NCBI GenBank assembly: GCA_017545485.1
Contig: JAFWMY010000016.1
Location: forward strand, 1 to 62,984
Direction of reading: 5' to 3'
Origin: Candidatus Saccharimonadota bacterium
GTDB taxonomy: Bacteria > Patescibacteriota > Saccharimonadia > Saccharimonadales > Saccharimonadaceae
Length of the DNA stretch: 62,984 nt
The position numbers and the translations under genes were made by a program. This document shows positions 52,566 through 61,594 of this stretch, in pieces. Below the pieces are notes generated by a model. It made no database searches and was not told the DNA's origin. It saw only the letters and a program-made list of their open reading frames with translations. The first letter of the stretch is position 1. Each line of letters begins with the position of its first letter.

Positions 52566-53609
52566 ATGGCTAGTAAAAAACGTAAGTGGTTTTCTGTGCG
52601 AACGATTTTAATGATTTTGACTGTCATCTTGGTAGCTTGGGTAGTTTATCAGAATTGGCCAGATATTTTGGAAACTTTAAAACACTTGCATGAGGCTAAT
52701 GGGTTTGTATTAGTTCTTTTGATTCCAGAGCAGCTGTTTATGTATTTTGCATGTGGACAGATTTTCTTTTCGTATTTGAGGCACAAAGAAAATGTTAAAA
52801 AGTTTAAAAATAGTGAAGTTTTACGAATTTCTACAGAATTAAATTTTGTAAATCATGCAATTCCGGCTGGTGGTGTTGGTGGCTTAGCGTTTTTGACTTA
52901 TCGTCTGATGCCATATGGGGTTTCGGCAGGGCAGGCGAGCTTTTTGTATTTATTCAGATATGCGATTACTACGGTAGTAAACTATATACAAGCTTTGATA
53001 GCAATTGTAGTGTTACTATTATTAAACTTAATACCTAATGAAGCAAAATGGATTATTCCAGTAGCACTCCTTATGAATATGGGAGTATTCTTCTTTATTT
53101 GGTTTGTAGTGTTTGTAGCGAGTAATGAAAAAAGGATAGAAAAATTTTCTGTATTTGTCTCTAAAATCTTAAATGGTTTAACTAGAATCGCAACGTTTGG
53201 TCGTAAGAAGACGATGATGAAATATGAAAAAATTAGAGATTATTTCCAGGACATTCATAAAAGCGTGGTGATAGCGAGGGAAAACAAGCGCTTACTTGTA
53301 AAACCGATTTTGTGGGGGATTGTTTACAGCTTCTTTGAAATAGCGACTTATTGGATTGTAGCAATTTCATTAGGACGGCCAGAACTACTACCGTTTATTA
53401 TGGTGGGCGAGGCGATTGGTTCGGTGTTTGATGGAATTGTGCCGTATGGTTTATATGAGTTGGGTATGGCCGGTGTAATGATTGCACTTGGTGTAGATTT
53501 TCCAACGGCAACAATTATTACGGTTATGACACGTGTGATCACATTATTATTTACAATCGCTTCTGGTTCGTATCCATATTATGAAGCAATTCGGGGAAAA
53601 GATGAATAA
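52566..53609 (+). CDS. Lysylphosphatidylglycerol synthetase-type membrane protein (UPF0104)
   Basis: 347 residues from ATG 52566. Eight or so membrane helices are predicted, with the family core NHAIPAGGVGGLAFLTYRL and a late IVPYGLYELGMAGVM. The fold matches the flippase part of MprF and UPF0104 proteins. There is no C-terminal lysyl-transferase domain. It may flip or export a lipid. Overlaps xseA by 8 nt. Confidence 0.85.
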   Translation: MASKKRKWFSVRTILMILTVILVAWVVYQNWPDILETLKHLHEANGFVLVLLIPEQLFMYFACGQIFFSYLRHKENVKKFKNSEVLRISTELNFVNHAIPAGGVGGLAFLTYRLMPYGVSAGQASFLYLFRYAITTVVNYIQALIAIVVLLLLNLIPNEAKWIIPVALLMNMGVFFFIWFVVFVASNEKRIEKFSVFVSKILNGLTRIATFGRKKTMMKYEKIRDYFQDIHKSVVIARENKRLLVKPILWGIVYSFFEIATYWIVAISLGRPELLPFIMVGEAIGSVFDGIVPYGLYELGMAGVMIALGVDFPTATIITVMTRVITLLFTIASGSYPYYEAIRGKDE

Positions 53610-54690
53610 TAGTTTTACGCCTACGGAATTGATTGCGGTAGTTAACCAGACTTTGGAATATGCTTATTCATCGGTTTTGTTGGTGGGCGAAGTATATAGT
53701 TATAATGTTAACCAAGGTAAATGGGTGTTTTTTGATTTAAAGGATGAGGAATCATCTGTCTCTTGTTTTATGCCGGTTTGGAATTTAAGAACTCCAATTG
53801 AGGATGGTATGAAAATTGTAGCTCGGGGTTTTCCGAAAGTAACTGGCAAAGGTAAGTTTTCATTTACAGTGAATGCGGTTAAACCAGTAGGAGAAGGAAG
53901 CTTAAAGAAAGCTTACGAGATTTTGAAGAAGAAATTAACAGACGAAGGGTTGTTTGATCCGGCAAAGAAACGACCTTTGCCAGAAGTTATTACAAAAATA
54001 GGCGTAATATCTAGCACGCAAGCAGCAGGATATGCGGATTTCATAAAGATTATCAATGCAAGATGGGGCGGTATGAAGGTACAGGTGGCACATACTTTAG
54101 TACAAGGCATGGATGCTCCCGATCAAATCGTGAAAGCGCTGAAACATTTCAATGAACGAGGCGAAATGGACGTAATAGTGATTATCCGTGGGGGTGGGAG
54201 TGCAGATGATTTGTCGTGCTTTAATGATGAAATGTTGGTGCGTGAAATTGCTAGTTCGCGGATTCCAGTAGTGACAGGAATAGGGCACGAAATTGATGAG
54301 ACGCTGTCGGACCTTGCGGCAGATGTAAGAGCTTCTACACCTTCTAACGTAGCAGAGATGCTAACACCTGATAGGGCAGAAGAGAACAAAAAAGTCGCAA
54401 ATCAAATTAATCGTGCGGAACAAATTATTTTGATGAATATAAAGAAAGAGTTGGATGAAAATGATGGAAAAGTGAAGAGGTGCTTAGACAAAATTAGAAT
54501 GGAACACACAAAGTTAGTAGAAGTTTTAGAGCAGAAAACGAAAATGTTGGAAATGTTAAATCCGGAAAAGGTCTTGAGTCAAGGTTACGCGATACTGTCT
54601 GGAAAGATTGACGTAGGGAATATTGTAAAAATTACAACAATAAAACAGGAAATTGCAGCAGAAATAAAATCAATTAAAGAAAGGAATTAA
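53602..54690 (+). CDS. xseA: Exonuclease VII large subunit
   Basis: 362 residues from ATG 53602, which overlaps the previous stop. An OB-fold start (LIAVVNQTLEYAYSSVLLVGE) is followed by the XseA core, including VISSTQAAGYADFI, VIIRGGGSADDL and TGIGHEIDETLSD and a coiled-coil region. The pair XseA-XseB degrades single-stranded DNA from both ends. It is somewhat shorter than E. coli XseA. Confidence 0.94.
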   Translation: MNNSFTPTELIAVVNQTLEYAYSSVLLVGEVYSYNVNQGKWVFFDLKDEESSVSCFMPVWNLRTPIEDGMKIVARGFPKVTGKGKFSFTVNAVKPVGEGSLKKAYEILKKKLTDEGLFDPAKKRPLPEVITKIGVISSTQAAGYADFIKIINARWGGMKVQVAHTLVQGMDAPDQIVKALKHFNERGEMDVIVIIRGGGSADDLSCFNDEMLVREIASSRIPVVTGIGHEIDETLSDLAADVRASTPSNVAEMLTPDRAEENKKVANQINRAEQIILMNIKKELDENDGKVKRCLDKIRMEHTKLVEVLEQKTKMLEMLNPEKVLSQGYAILSGKIDVGNIVKITTIKQEIAAEIKSIKERN

Positions 54691-54691
54691 A

Positions 54692-54892
54692 ATGACAGAG
54701 GAAATAAGTTTAAATCAAAAGATAAAAAATTTAGATGATAAAGTGGAATGGTTTTATTCGGATGATTTTAAATTAGAGGAGGCATCAGATAAATACAAGG
54801 AAGCTATTTCCCTTGCTAATGAGATTAAAAAAGATTTAGATGGATTGAAGAATGAAATTGAAGTTCTTGCGGAAGATTTTAGTAAAAAATAA
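54692..54892 (+). CDS. xseB: Exonuclease VII small subunit
   Basis: 66 residues, starting 1 nt after xseA. Two helices with the family pattern (FKLEEASDKYKEAISLAN and IKKDLDGLKNEIEVL) are clear. Several XseB subunits bind one XseA to make the active nuclease. Confidence 0.9.
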   Translation: MTEEISLNQKIKNLDDKVEWFYSDDFKLEEASDKYKEAISLANEIKKDLDGLKNEIEVLAEDFSKK

Positions 54893-54902
54893 TTAATTCT
54901 TA

Positions 54903-54917
54903 TGGTATAATTAAATT
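54903..54917 (+). promoter_or_regulatory. Leaderless-type promoter of the 254-residue membrane protein gene
   Basis: TGG-TATAAT plus 6 nt to ATG 54918. Confidence 0.65.
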
Positions 54918-55682
54918 ATGGAAAATGGTCAAATGCCTCAAGTGCAGCCGATGCAACCAGTTGATACTGCTTCCGGTATGCCAATGGTGCAACAAGTAAA
55001 TGTATTACCTGAGCAGAAAAAGGATGTCTCGGGATTAATTAAGACTATTATTATAGTAATCGTCTCCTTGATTGCAGCTACATTTATTGGTTTATTCATA
55101 TGGGCTTTTTTGCAATATGATGAAGCGCGAACTGACGTAGATGGTCAGATTGCTACAGCTGTTGCGATTGCTACAGATAAACAACACGCTAAAGACGAAG
55201 CTGATAGACTGGAAACTGAAAAGTATCCGTATAGATCTTTTTCTGGGCCGATTGATTATGGACAATTGTCGTTTGAATTTCCTAAAACCTGGAATGTTTA
55301 TATTGCTAAGGATGCATCAAGTGGTGGAGATTTTGAAGCGTATTTGAATCCTGGCCAGGTTGATCCGATTAGTAATACTACAATTAATGCTTTGAGGGTT
55401 TCGATTTTAAATAAAAGTTTTGAAGATGTAACGAAGAATTATGAGAGATACTTAACAAGCAAAGAAAAGACTTTAAGTTTGGAATCTGTGACTGTTAATA
55501 CGGCAACTGAAGGACAGGAAACGACTGCAAATAAATATACCGGTAAAATTCCTAATACAGACTTGAATGGAATTATACTAATTTTCAGAATTAGGGATAA
55601 AACAGTTTTGCTTAGAACTGATTCGTTATTATTTGAAGCTGATTTTAATAAACTAATTGAGACAATTACATTTAACTCTTAA
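54918..55682 (+). CDS. Membrane-anchored extracytoplasmic protein of unknown function
   Basis: 254 residues. A Gln/Pro/Met-rich cytoplasmic start (QMPQVQPMQPVDT) is followed by one helix at about residues 42-66. A short charged coil leads to an outer beta-rich domain of about 150 residues (RSFSGPIDYGQLSFEFPKTW), loosely like PsbP or PASTA-free lipoprotein domains. Its family is not recognised. Gene lies between xseB and a histidine kinase, with own promoter. Confidence 0.72.
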   Translation: MENGQMPQVQPMQPVDTASGMPMVQQVNVLPEQKKDVSGLIKTIIIVIVSLIAATFIGLFIWAFLQYDEARTDVDGQIATAVAIATDKQHAKDEADRLETEKYPYRSFSGPIDYGQLSFEFPKTWNVYIAKDASSGGDFEAYLNPGQVDPISNTTINALRVSILNKSFEDVTKNYERYLTSKEKTLSLESVTVNTATEGQETTANKYTGKIPNTDLNGIILIFRIRDKTVLLRTDSLLFEADFNKLIETITFNS

Positions 55683-55691
55683 TCTTTTTGC

Positions 55692-55706
55692 TGTATAATT
55701 ATATAC
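55692..55706 (+). promoter_or_regulatory. Leaderless-type promoter of the histidine kinase gene
   Basis: TG-TATAAT plus 7 nt to ATG 55707. Confidence 0.55.
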
Positions 55707-56393
55707 ATGGATGTGGAGGTTGATGGCGTGTTGGTGGCGGCACATGAGCTTAAGGCACCGCTAGCAGTTTTGAGACAACTAGCCTTATCTTTTGACGGAG
55801 CAGGCCATGAAGATGAACGTATAAGAAACGAAATGGTAAATGTGTCAGAGAGAGCGATTAGGCAGGTTAATGATTTAGTGAAAATAAAAAGGTTAAATGA
55901 TGGATTGTTTGCTATGGAGCCTGTAGCTGTGCGTGAAGTGTGCGATGCGGTGGGTCGTGAACTAAAGTATTTGTTTAGAGAACATGAACGAGAGTTTACA
56001 ATGAAGTTTTCTAATAAAACGCGGCTGGTCTCAGCAAATCGTGAACTACTTTATAGCGTAATATATAATTTTTTGTTAAATGCACTACATTATTCTGGGG
56101 TTAATACAAGGTCTGAATTAGTTATAAAAGATGTTAGAGGTAAAGTGAGGGTAGATATCAGAGATTATGGCCCGTCTCTGCCGGTAAATGTTTGGCGAGA
56201 AATCAAACAAGGATGGGTAGAAAAACCACTTTCTGTAGCAATGCGAGCGGGGTCTTCTGGACTAGGGTTGTTCATTGCGTCGCGTTTTTCGCAATACATG
56301 GGAGCTAATGTTGGTGCAGTAAGGCATCGGGATGGGACTAGTTTTTATGTGGAACTGCCAATATCAAAACAAGCGAGTTTATTTGAAATATGA
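55707..56393 (+). CDS. Sensor-less histidine kinase
   Basis: 228 residues. The H box HELKAPL puts the phosphorylated histidine at residue 13, so there is no sensor or membrane domain ahead of it. N box (IYNFLLNALHYSG), G1 (DIRDYGPSLP) and G2 (SSGLGLFIASRF) form the ATP-binding domain. It would phosphorylate the response regulator encoded next, with which it overlaps by 4 nt. Its input must come from elsewhere, perhaps a partner protein; the upstream membrane protein is a candidate. Confidence 0.88.
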   Translation: MDVEVDGVLVAAHELKAPLAVLRQLALSFDGAGHEDERIRNEMVNVSERAIRQVNDLVKIKRLNDGLFAMEPVAVREVCDAVGRELKYLFREHEREFTMKFSNKTRLVSANRELLYSVIYNFLLNALHYSGVNTRSELVIKDVRGKVRVDIRDYGPSLPVNVWREIKQGWVEKPLSVAMRAGSSGLGLFIASRFSQYMGANVGAVRHRDGTSFYVELPISKQASLFEI

Positions 56394-56737
56394 TTTTCAT
56401 AATTGACGATGATGAAATAATGGCGAGTTGCATAAAGCGTGCTATTAAAGGTGAGGCAAAGATTTTCGGTAACGCAATAGACGCAATGGTGGAGATTTCG
56501 GACGGTAGAATACCTGATTTAATTTTTTTAGATGTTTTATTAGATGGTCCGGACGGATTTACGTTTTTAAATGAAACGGCTTCTTATTCGGATACCGCTA
56601 AGATTCCGGTGGTAATAGTGACTTCGTTAGATTTGCCGCGTAATGATTATAGTGCCTATGGGGTAGTTGGGGTCTTAAAAAAAGAAGAGATGACGCCGGA
56701 AGATATAAGGAAGTATGTAAATGAGTATTGTAAATAA
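56390..56737 (+). CDS. Single-domain response regulator
   Basis: 115 residues that form only a receiver domain. Acidic pocket D6-D8, phosphoacceptor D48 (LIFLDVLLDG), T78/S79 (VVIVTSL) and the conserved lysine K97 or K98 are all present. There is no DNA-binding output. It therefore acts by protein contact or as a phosphate sink. It overlaps the kinase start by 4 nt and recO by 17 nt. Confidence 0.88.
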   Translation: MIFIIDDDEIMASCIKRAIKGEAKIFGNAIDAMVEISDGRIPDLIFLDVLLDGPDGFTFLNETASYSDTAKIPVVIVTSLDLPRNDYSAYGVVGVLKKEEMTPEDIRKYVNEYCK

Positions 56738-57404
56738 GGATATAAAAACCAAGGGCTATGTAATAAGGCGGACAAATTATGGTGAAGCAGACCGTATTTT
56801 GAACATTATTACACCGCTGGGGAAGCTATCAGCGATGGCAAAAGGTGTAAGAAAAGAAAAGTCACGATTAGCTGGTGCGATTGAAATGTTTACTCTTACT
56901 GATTATGTTTTTCATAAAGGGAAAGGTGAGCTATTAATTGTTACTTCTGCAAAGATGTTAAATCATTACAATAACATTTTAAAAGATTATAATAGGATGG
57001 AACTTGCAGGAACTATTTTGAAAAGAGTTAGTAAGGCGGCAGATAGCACAGATAATGCGGATTTTTTTAGAATAGTAGACCAAAGTTTAAATGGGTTAAA
57101 TAATGGTTTGGATAATAGAATAGTAGAAGCGTGGGTTTTGTTAAATCTTATAAAAGCCAGCGGAGAACAAATAAACATACAACGAGATGTACATGGTGAT
57201 AAATTGTCTGCTGGGCATAGATACGAATGGGATATTAGCGAGAACTGTTTTTATGTAAAAGAAGATGGTGAATATGACGAGAATGATATCAAGGTATTGA
57301 GGTTGTTATTATCGGTAGATTTATCGGTAGTGGCCAGGGTAAAAAACATTAATGAAATGATTGGGAAAATTTTGCAATTAATTTATATGATAGCTCAGTT
57401 GTGA
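56721..57404 (+). CDS. recO: DNA repair protein RecO
   Basis: 227 residues. The OB-fold start (KGYVIRRTNYGEADRILNIIT) is followed by GVRKEKSRLAGAIEMFT and the helical C-terminal part. It loads RecA with RecR on SSB-coated DNA. The Cys4 zinc finger seen in some RecO proteins is not present. It begins inside the response-regulator gene, so repair and signalling genes are coupled. Confidence 0.88.
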   Translation: MSIVNKDIKTKGYVIRRTNYGEADRILNIITPLGKLSAMAKGVRKEKSRLAGAIEMFTLTDYVFHKGKGELLIVTSAKMLNHYNNILKDYNRMELAGTILKRVSKAADSTDNADFFRIVDQSLNGLNNGLDNRIVEAWVLLNLIKASGEQINIQRDVHGDKLSAGHRYEWDISENCFYVKEDGEYDENDIKVLRLLLSVDLSVVARVKNINEMIGKILQLIYMIAQL

Positions 57405-57431
57405 TATAATAAATAGATAAAAGGAGAAAAA
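57402..57431 (+). promoter_or_regulatory. Promoter and ribosome site of ppa
   Basis: TGA-TATAAT (57402-57410), a short leader and AAAAGGAG before ATG 57432; the TGA is also the recO stop. Confidence 0.6.
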
Positions 57432-57959
57432 ATGGCAGATTTTAATAAAGTTTTGACGCCCGGTAATCCAGAGAAGGGTGAAATAAATGTTGTGATTGAG
57501 ATACCGACTGGTTCCAACCATAAGATTGAATGGGACAGAGAGCATGCTTGCTTTATGTTAGATAGAGTTGAGCCAATGATTTATGCAAAACCATGTAACT
57601 ATGGTTTTATCCCACAAACTTTAGATGAAGATGGCGATGAGTTGGATGTCTTGATGATTACCGATCAGCCTCTTACGACTGGAATTTGGATGAAAGCAAA
57701 AGTGCTTGGTGTAATGAAATTCGTAGATGATGGCGAAGTAGATGATAAAATCATCTGTGTTCCAGCAGACGATCGTAACAATGGCGATAAATATAATAGT
57801 TTAGAAGATTTGCCTACGCAGACACTAAAGCAAATTGAAAATCACTTTAATCATTATAAAGACTTAAAGAAGCCAGGTTCTACTGTAGTAAAATCATTTG
57901 AAGGTTTGGAAGTCGCTAAGAAGGTAATTGCCGACTCTATCGCAAGATTTAAGAAATAA
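57432..57959 (+). CDS. ppa: Inorganic pyrophosphatase
   Basis: 175 residues, family I soluble enzyme. The signature DEDGDELDVLM carries the metal-binding aspartates, after CNYGFIPQTL. It drives biosynthetic reactions by cleaving pyrophosphate, including the tRNA synthetases encoded nearby. Preceded by a good Shine-Dalgarno site, so probably highly translated. Confidence 0.96.
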   Translation: MADFNKVLTPGNPEKGEINVVIEIPTGSNHKIEWDREHACFMLDRVEPMIYAKPCNYGFIPQTLDEDGDELDVLMITDQPLTTGIWMKAKVLGVMKFVDDGEVDDKIICVPADDRNNGDKYNSLEDLPTQTLKQIENHFNHYKDLKKPGSTVVKSFEGLEVAKKVIADSIARFKK

Positions 57960-57971
57960 TTACGCTTTTAA

Positions 57972-58004
57972 AAAAATAGCCTGCGCGTTGCAGGCTATTT
58001 TTGT
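57972..58004. terminator. Intrinsic terminator after ppa, bidirectional
   Basis: A 13-bp stem with both arms identical in complement: AAAAATAGCCTGC, loop GCGTT, GCAGGCTATTTTT. Confidence 0.9.
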
Positions 58005-58013
58005 GCTTTTTGG

Positions 58014-58568
58014 TTATTCGGCTAATTCTTCACTACCTTCTGCTTCTGTTTCGGTTGGAGCTTCTGTTTCGTCACTTCCTCCATCTTGAGAAGCCTCATT
58101 TTGTTCGTTTTCTTTCATATATTCAATTTGCATTTGAACGTCTTTTGGCATAATGCCCTCATAATCTGATTCTTCGTGAGTGAATACGACGAAACGACCA
58201 TCTAAAGTAACTTCTTTAAATAAATTGGCGATGGTGTCTTGGAAATAATTATATGCCGTTTGGGCGATGCCTTCGTTAGCGTATTCTTGGTAAGTTTTGA
58301 AGTCAGTAATTTTTTCATTATTATAGAAATAAACTAAATATGATTTGACTGGCTCTGGCTCTTCTTCATCTATAGACATCCGCTCGTTGCTAATTGGAAT
58401 AACATATTTAGTATTGTCTGAAGTGAAAAATGCATCGCTACCTCCTAATTGATTGGGGCCTTGTTTGAAAGCTAGAATTGCCACGATTATAATTGCGATT
58501 ACAACGATTGCCGCAATACAAATAGTAATAATAGTATTTTTCTTAGCGTCTTTTGCTTTTTTAACCAT
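58014..58568 (-). CDS. Membrane-anchored protein with acidic C-terminus
   Basis: 184 residues from ATG 58568, picked for GAGGAG 8 nt upstream. A basic start (VKKAKDAKKN) and helix at about residues 12-34 anchor it, leaving an outer domain of about 110 residues and a Glu/Ser/Thr-rich tail (TEAPTETEAEGSEE). Family not recognised. Probably an envelope protein with a disordered end. Confidence 0.7.
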   Translation of the reverse strand: MVKKAKDAKKNTIITICIAAIVVIAIIIVAILAFKQGPNQLGGSDAFFTSDNTKYVIPISNERMSIDEEEPEPVKSYLVYFYNNEKITDFKTYQEYANEGIAQTAYNYFQDTIANLFKEVTLDGRFVVFTHEESDYEGIMPKDVQMQIEYMKENEQNEASQDGGSDETEAPTETEAEGSEELAE

Positions 58569-58613
58569 AAAAATCTCCTCTTTTATCAATTATATCATGT
58601 TTATGATTAATTT

Positions 58614-59957
58614 TTATAAATCAGCGATTTTGACGCGGGTTTGCTTGGTAGTGTCGCGGTCGCGAACAGTGACAGTGTCATCATTTAAAGTATCGTAATC
58701 AATTACTACGCATTTTGGTGTGCCGATTTCGTCTTGTTTGCGATAGCGTTTACCGATATTGCCTGAATCGTCCCAGGTGACGTTACTGTATTTAGTGCGA
58801 AGTTGTTGATAAACTGATTTAGCCTTTTCTACTAGTTCTGGTTTGTTTTTAAGAAGTGGGGAAACACAGAATTTGTATGGTGCGAGATTTTCTGGGAGTT
58901 TTAAGACAACACGTTTTTCATTATTTACTTCATCTTCAGTGTAAGCATTAGAAAGTACTGCTAAGAAGAGACGTTCCACACCGATAGATGGCTCAATGAC
59001 GTGCGGGATAAAGGTTTCGTTAGTTTTCTTATCACGGTATTCCATGGATTTGCCAGATTCGCGTTGAATGTTGGATAAATCAAAGTCAGTACGATAAGCA
59101 AGGCCCATTAATTCTTCTTCACCATTTGGATAATCGTACATAAAATCGGTAGTGCGTTTGGAATAATGAGCACGATCTGAGGCTGGAACATCATACTCGT
59201 GGATTTTATCTTTAGGAAGTCCAATGGTGTTTTCTAGGAATTCGTGCTGGAGTTTACGCATGGTCTCAAAATTATCTTCCCAGGTGTCCGGATGGACAAA
59301 ATATTCAATTTCCATTTGGGAGCATTCGCGATCACGAAGAATGAAATCACGAGGACTAATCTCATTACGGAAAGCTTTGCCTTGCTGAGCAAGACCGAAA
59401 GGTAAATCTGGGTAAATAGTATCATAAACGTTTTTGTAGTTCGTGAAAATACCTTGGGCAGTTTCTGGGCGAAGATATGCAATGTTTTTTTCGGCAACTT
59501 CTTTATCGTCATCTGGCAAGACTGCCCCGACGTGGGTTGAAAACATCATATTAAACTTGCGAATGGGCCCCCAGTTTTCTTTGCCGCAGACTGGACATTT
59601 GGTATGAGTGGCAAGGAATTCTTCGGTAGTGACAGATTCATTGATGCCGTCGGCGATCTTGTCGGCACGGAAGCGAGATTTACATTCCTTACATTCTACT
59701 AGTGGGTCGGCAAAAGTGGCAGTGTGACCGGAAGCTTCCCAAGTTTTGGGGTTCATGATAATGGCGGCATCTATTCCATAAATATCCTCGCGATCTTCTA
59801 CGAAGAATTTCCACCATTCGTCCATGATTTTCTTTTTTAATATGACGCCGAGAGGGCCAAAGTCCCAGGTGCCGGCGAAACCACCGTAAACGTCGGAGCC
59901 AGGAAAGACAAAACCACGGCGTTTGCATAAACTTACTATATCTTCTAATTTACTCAT
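58614..59957 (-). CDS. glyQS: Glycyl-tRNA synthetase (single-chain, homodimeric type)
   Basis: 447 residues. Motif 1 region (GGFAGTWDFGPLGVILKKKI), motif 2 (FRNEISPRDFILRDREC) and motif 3 (IEPSIGVERLFLAVL) are all present. A C-terminal anticodon-binding domain completes it. The form is the alpha2 type of archaea, eukaryotes and many Gram-positives, not the alpha2beta2 type. Charges tRNA-Gly, which is encoded at 10050. Confidence 0.96.
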   Translation of the reverse strand: MSKLEDIVSLCKRRGFVFPGSDVYGGFAGTWDFGPLGVILKKKIMDEWWKFFVEDREDIYGIDAAIIMNPKTWEASGHTATFADPLVECKECKSRFRADKIADGINESVTTEEFLATHTKCPVCGKENWGPIRKFNMMFSTHVGAVLPDDDKEVAEKNIAYLRPETAQGIFTNYKNVYDTIYPDLPFGLAQQGKAFRNEISPRDFILRDRECSQMEIEYFVHPDTWEDNFETMRKLQHEFLENTIGLPKDKIHEYDVPASDRAHYSKRTTDFMYDYPNGEEELMGLAYRTDFDLSNIQRESGKSMEYRDKKTNETFIPHVIEPSIGVERLFLAVLSNAYTEDEVNNEKRVVLKLPENLAPYKFCVSPLLKNKPELVEKAKSVYQQLRTKYSNVTWDDSGNIGKRYRKQDEIGTPKCVVIDYDTLNDDTVTVRDRDTTKQTRVKIADL

Positions 59958-59972
59958 ATAGTTATTATAGCA
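59958..59972 (-). promoter_or_regulatory. Leaderless-type promoter of glyQS
   Basis: Minus-strand TGC-TATAAT plus 6 nt to ATG 59957. Confidence 0.65.
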
Positions 59973-60022
59973 TATTAAAAATTTGGTGCGCTGGTTGGAT
60001 ATATCTAATTATGAGCTGTTAT

Positions 60023-61363
60023 TTATTGATCGGCCCAGAAATCTTCGGGGTTAGAAACAACTTCAATGTTAAGCTCGGTGGTTTCGCCGGTCTGGAAGTT
60101 TTTGGCTTTTAAAAGCTTTGTTTCGGTTTCTTCTGAACCTATAACGACGCCGTTTTTGGCAATTTTAGAGGCATAGGTCATTTTGTCACCGAGTTTTTTG
60201 CTACTAAAGACGATAGTAGTACTATGACCTTTATCGCGGAGCTTGCTAGCGACGCTCATGGCTTCATCATATTCGTGTTCGGAAACTGGAATAATGGCGT
60301 AGTCGGTGAGGTCTTGGATCTCGGGATTTAAGAGTTTTTGTTCATTTAGAATGAAGAATAGTCGCGATAATCCGATAGAACCGCCAACGCCAGGGAAAGC
60401 CTTGTCAGTAAAATGCTTGGTGAGATTTTCGTAACGACCGCCTCCGCCGACTGAGCCGATATTTAGGTGTTCTGATAAAACAAATTCAAAAACAGTACCA
60501 GTATAATAATCTAGTCCGCGGACAATTTTCATGTCAGCAGTGATTTGCTCTTGCAATCCGATGGATTCCAGGAGATATAAAACTTGGTCTAGTTCATTAA
60601 CGCCTTCAGCGAAAGTTTGGTTATCAATCTCAAGATTATTTAATTCTTTGACAACAAATGAACGTTCGCCATGAAGATTGATGAAAGCGATGATTTTTGC
60701 GATGGTCTTTTCGTTTAATTGTAGCTCGTTTAAGCTTGCTTTGGTTTGTTCTGGTGTAACCTTTTCGGCATGATCAATGATGTTCATGATTTCGGCGACT
60801 TTGTCGGTAAGACCAAGGAATTTCAAGAGGCCAGTGGTGATTTTGCGGTTATTAATGCGGGCTAGAACTGGCGTGTCTAAATTGAAAGATTTATAAGTAG
60901 CTAATAAAGTTGCGATAATTTCGGCATCATATGCGATAGGTAATTCATTTCGTCCAATGATATCTATATCACATTGGTAGAATTCGCGGAAGCGACCTTT
61001 TTGGGCACGTTCACCGCGGAAATTTTGACCGATTTGGGCAACTCTAAAAGGGAAGGTTAGCTTACTCTCGTACTCGGTGACATAGCGTGCTAGAGGTACG
61101 GTGTGGTCAAAACGAAGAGCCTGGTCAGCAGACTCAGCGGATTTGTCGCCTGTTTTGATAATCTTATAAATCTGCTTTTCGGTATCGCCGCCGGCTTTAG
61201 CTAGAAGAATTTCCATGCGTTCAATAGCCGGGGTTTCAATCTCCTGAAAACCATAAAGATGGTAAGTTTCAGCAATTTTATCTTTAAGATTATTAAACTT
61301 GGCCTGTTCCTCAGGGAGGAGCTCCTGTGTGCCAGAAACTTTTGAAGTATTGATGCTTTTCAT
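60023..61363 (-). CDS. hisS: Histidyl-tRNA synthetase
   Basis: 446 residues, class II. Motif 2 (RGERAQKGRFREFYQCDID) and the HisA/HisB signatures (LDYYTGTVFEF and GGGRYENL) are plain. Motif 3 is GGSIGLSRL. The C-terminal anticodon domain is complete. Transcribed in the same direction as glyQS but from its own promoter. Confidence 0.96.
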   Translation of the reverse strand: MKSINTSKVSGTQELLPEEQAKFNNLKDKIAETYHLYGFQEIETPAIERMEILLAKAGGDTEKQIYKIIKTGDKSAESADQALRFDHTVPLARYVTEYESKLTFPFRVAQIGQNFRGERAQKGRFREFYQCDIDIIGRNELPIAYDAEIIATLLATYKSFNLDTPVLARINNRKITTGLLKFLGLTDKVAEIMNIIDHAEKVTPEQTKASLNELQLNEKTIAKIIAFINLHGERSFVVKELNNLEIDNQTFAEGVNELDQVLYLLESIGLQEQITADMKIVRGLDYYTGTVFEFVLSEHLNIGSVGGGGRYENLTKHFTDKAFPGVGGSIGLSRLFFILNEQKLLNPEIQDLTDYAIIPVSEHEYDEAMSVASKLRDKGHSTTIVFSSKKLGDKMTYASKIAKNGVVIGSEETETKLLKAKNFQTGETTELNIEVVSNPEDFWADQ

Positions 61364-61378
61364 GTTTTTATTATAGCA
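61364..61378 (-). promoter_or_regulatory. Leaderless-type promoter of hisS
   Basis: Minus-strand TGC-TATAAT plus 6 nt to ATG 61363. Confidence 0.65.
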
Positions 61379-61594
61379 TAAAAAAGATTCATAAGGGTGT
61401 ATAGTTAAATCTCCCGTGCAGATTGCCGTGTAATAATTACCCTTTACTTTTTAAAAAAGATCCCCTTGCATATTTACTGATGGTCTTAATAAGGATGTTA
61501 AGATAATTTTTGTATATTTGAAAAGGCGATTCTCCCAAAATATCATTATAGGAGAGATGGGATGGTTAAGTATGATTAAAGACAAAAAGGTAAA
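61379..61594. other. Intergenic stretch between hisS and the right-edge surface gene
   Basis: No gene is visible. A weak inverted repeat (TCTCC and GGAGA around 61532-61557) might be a poor terminator for the surface gene. Confidence 0.4.
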
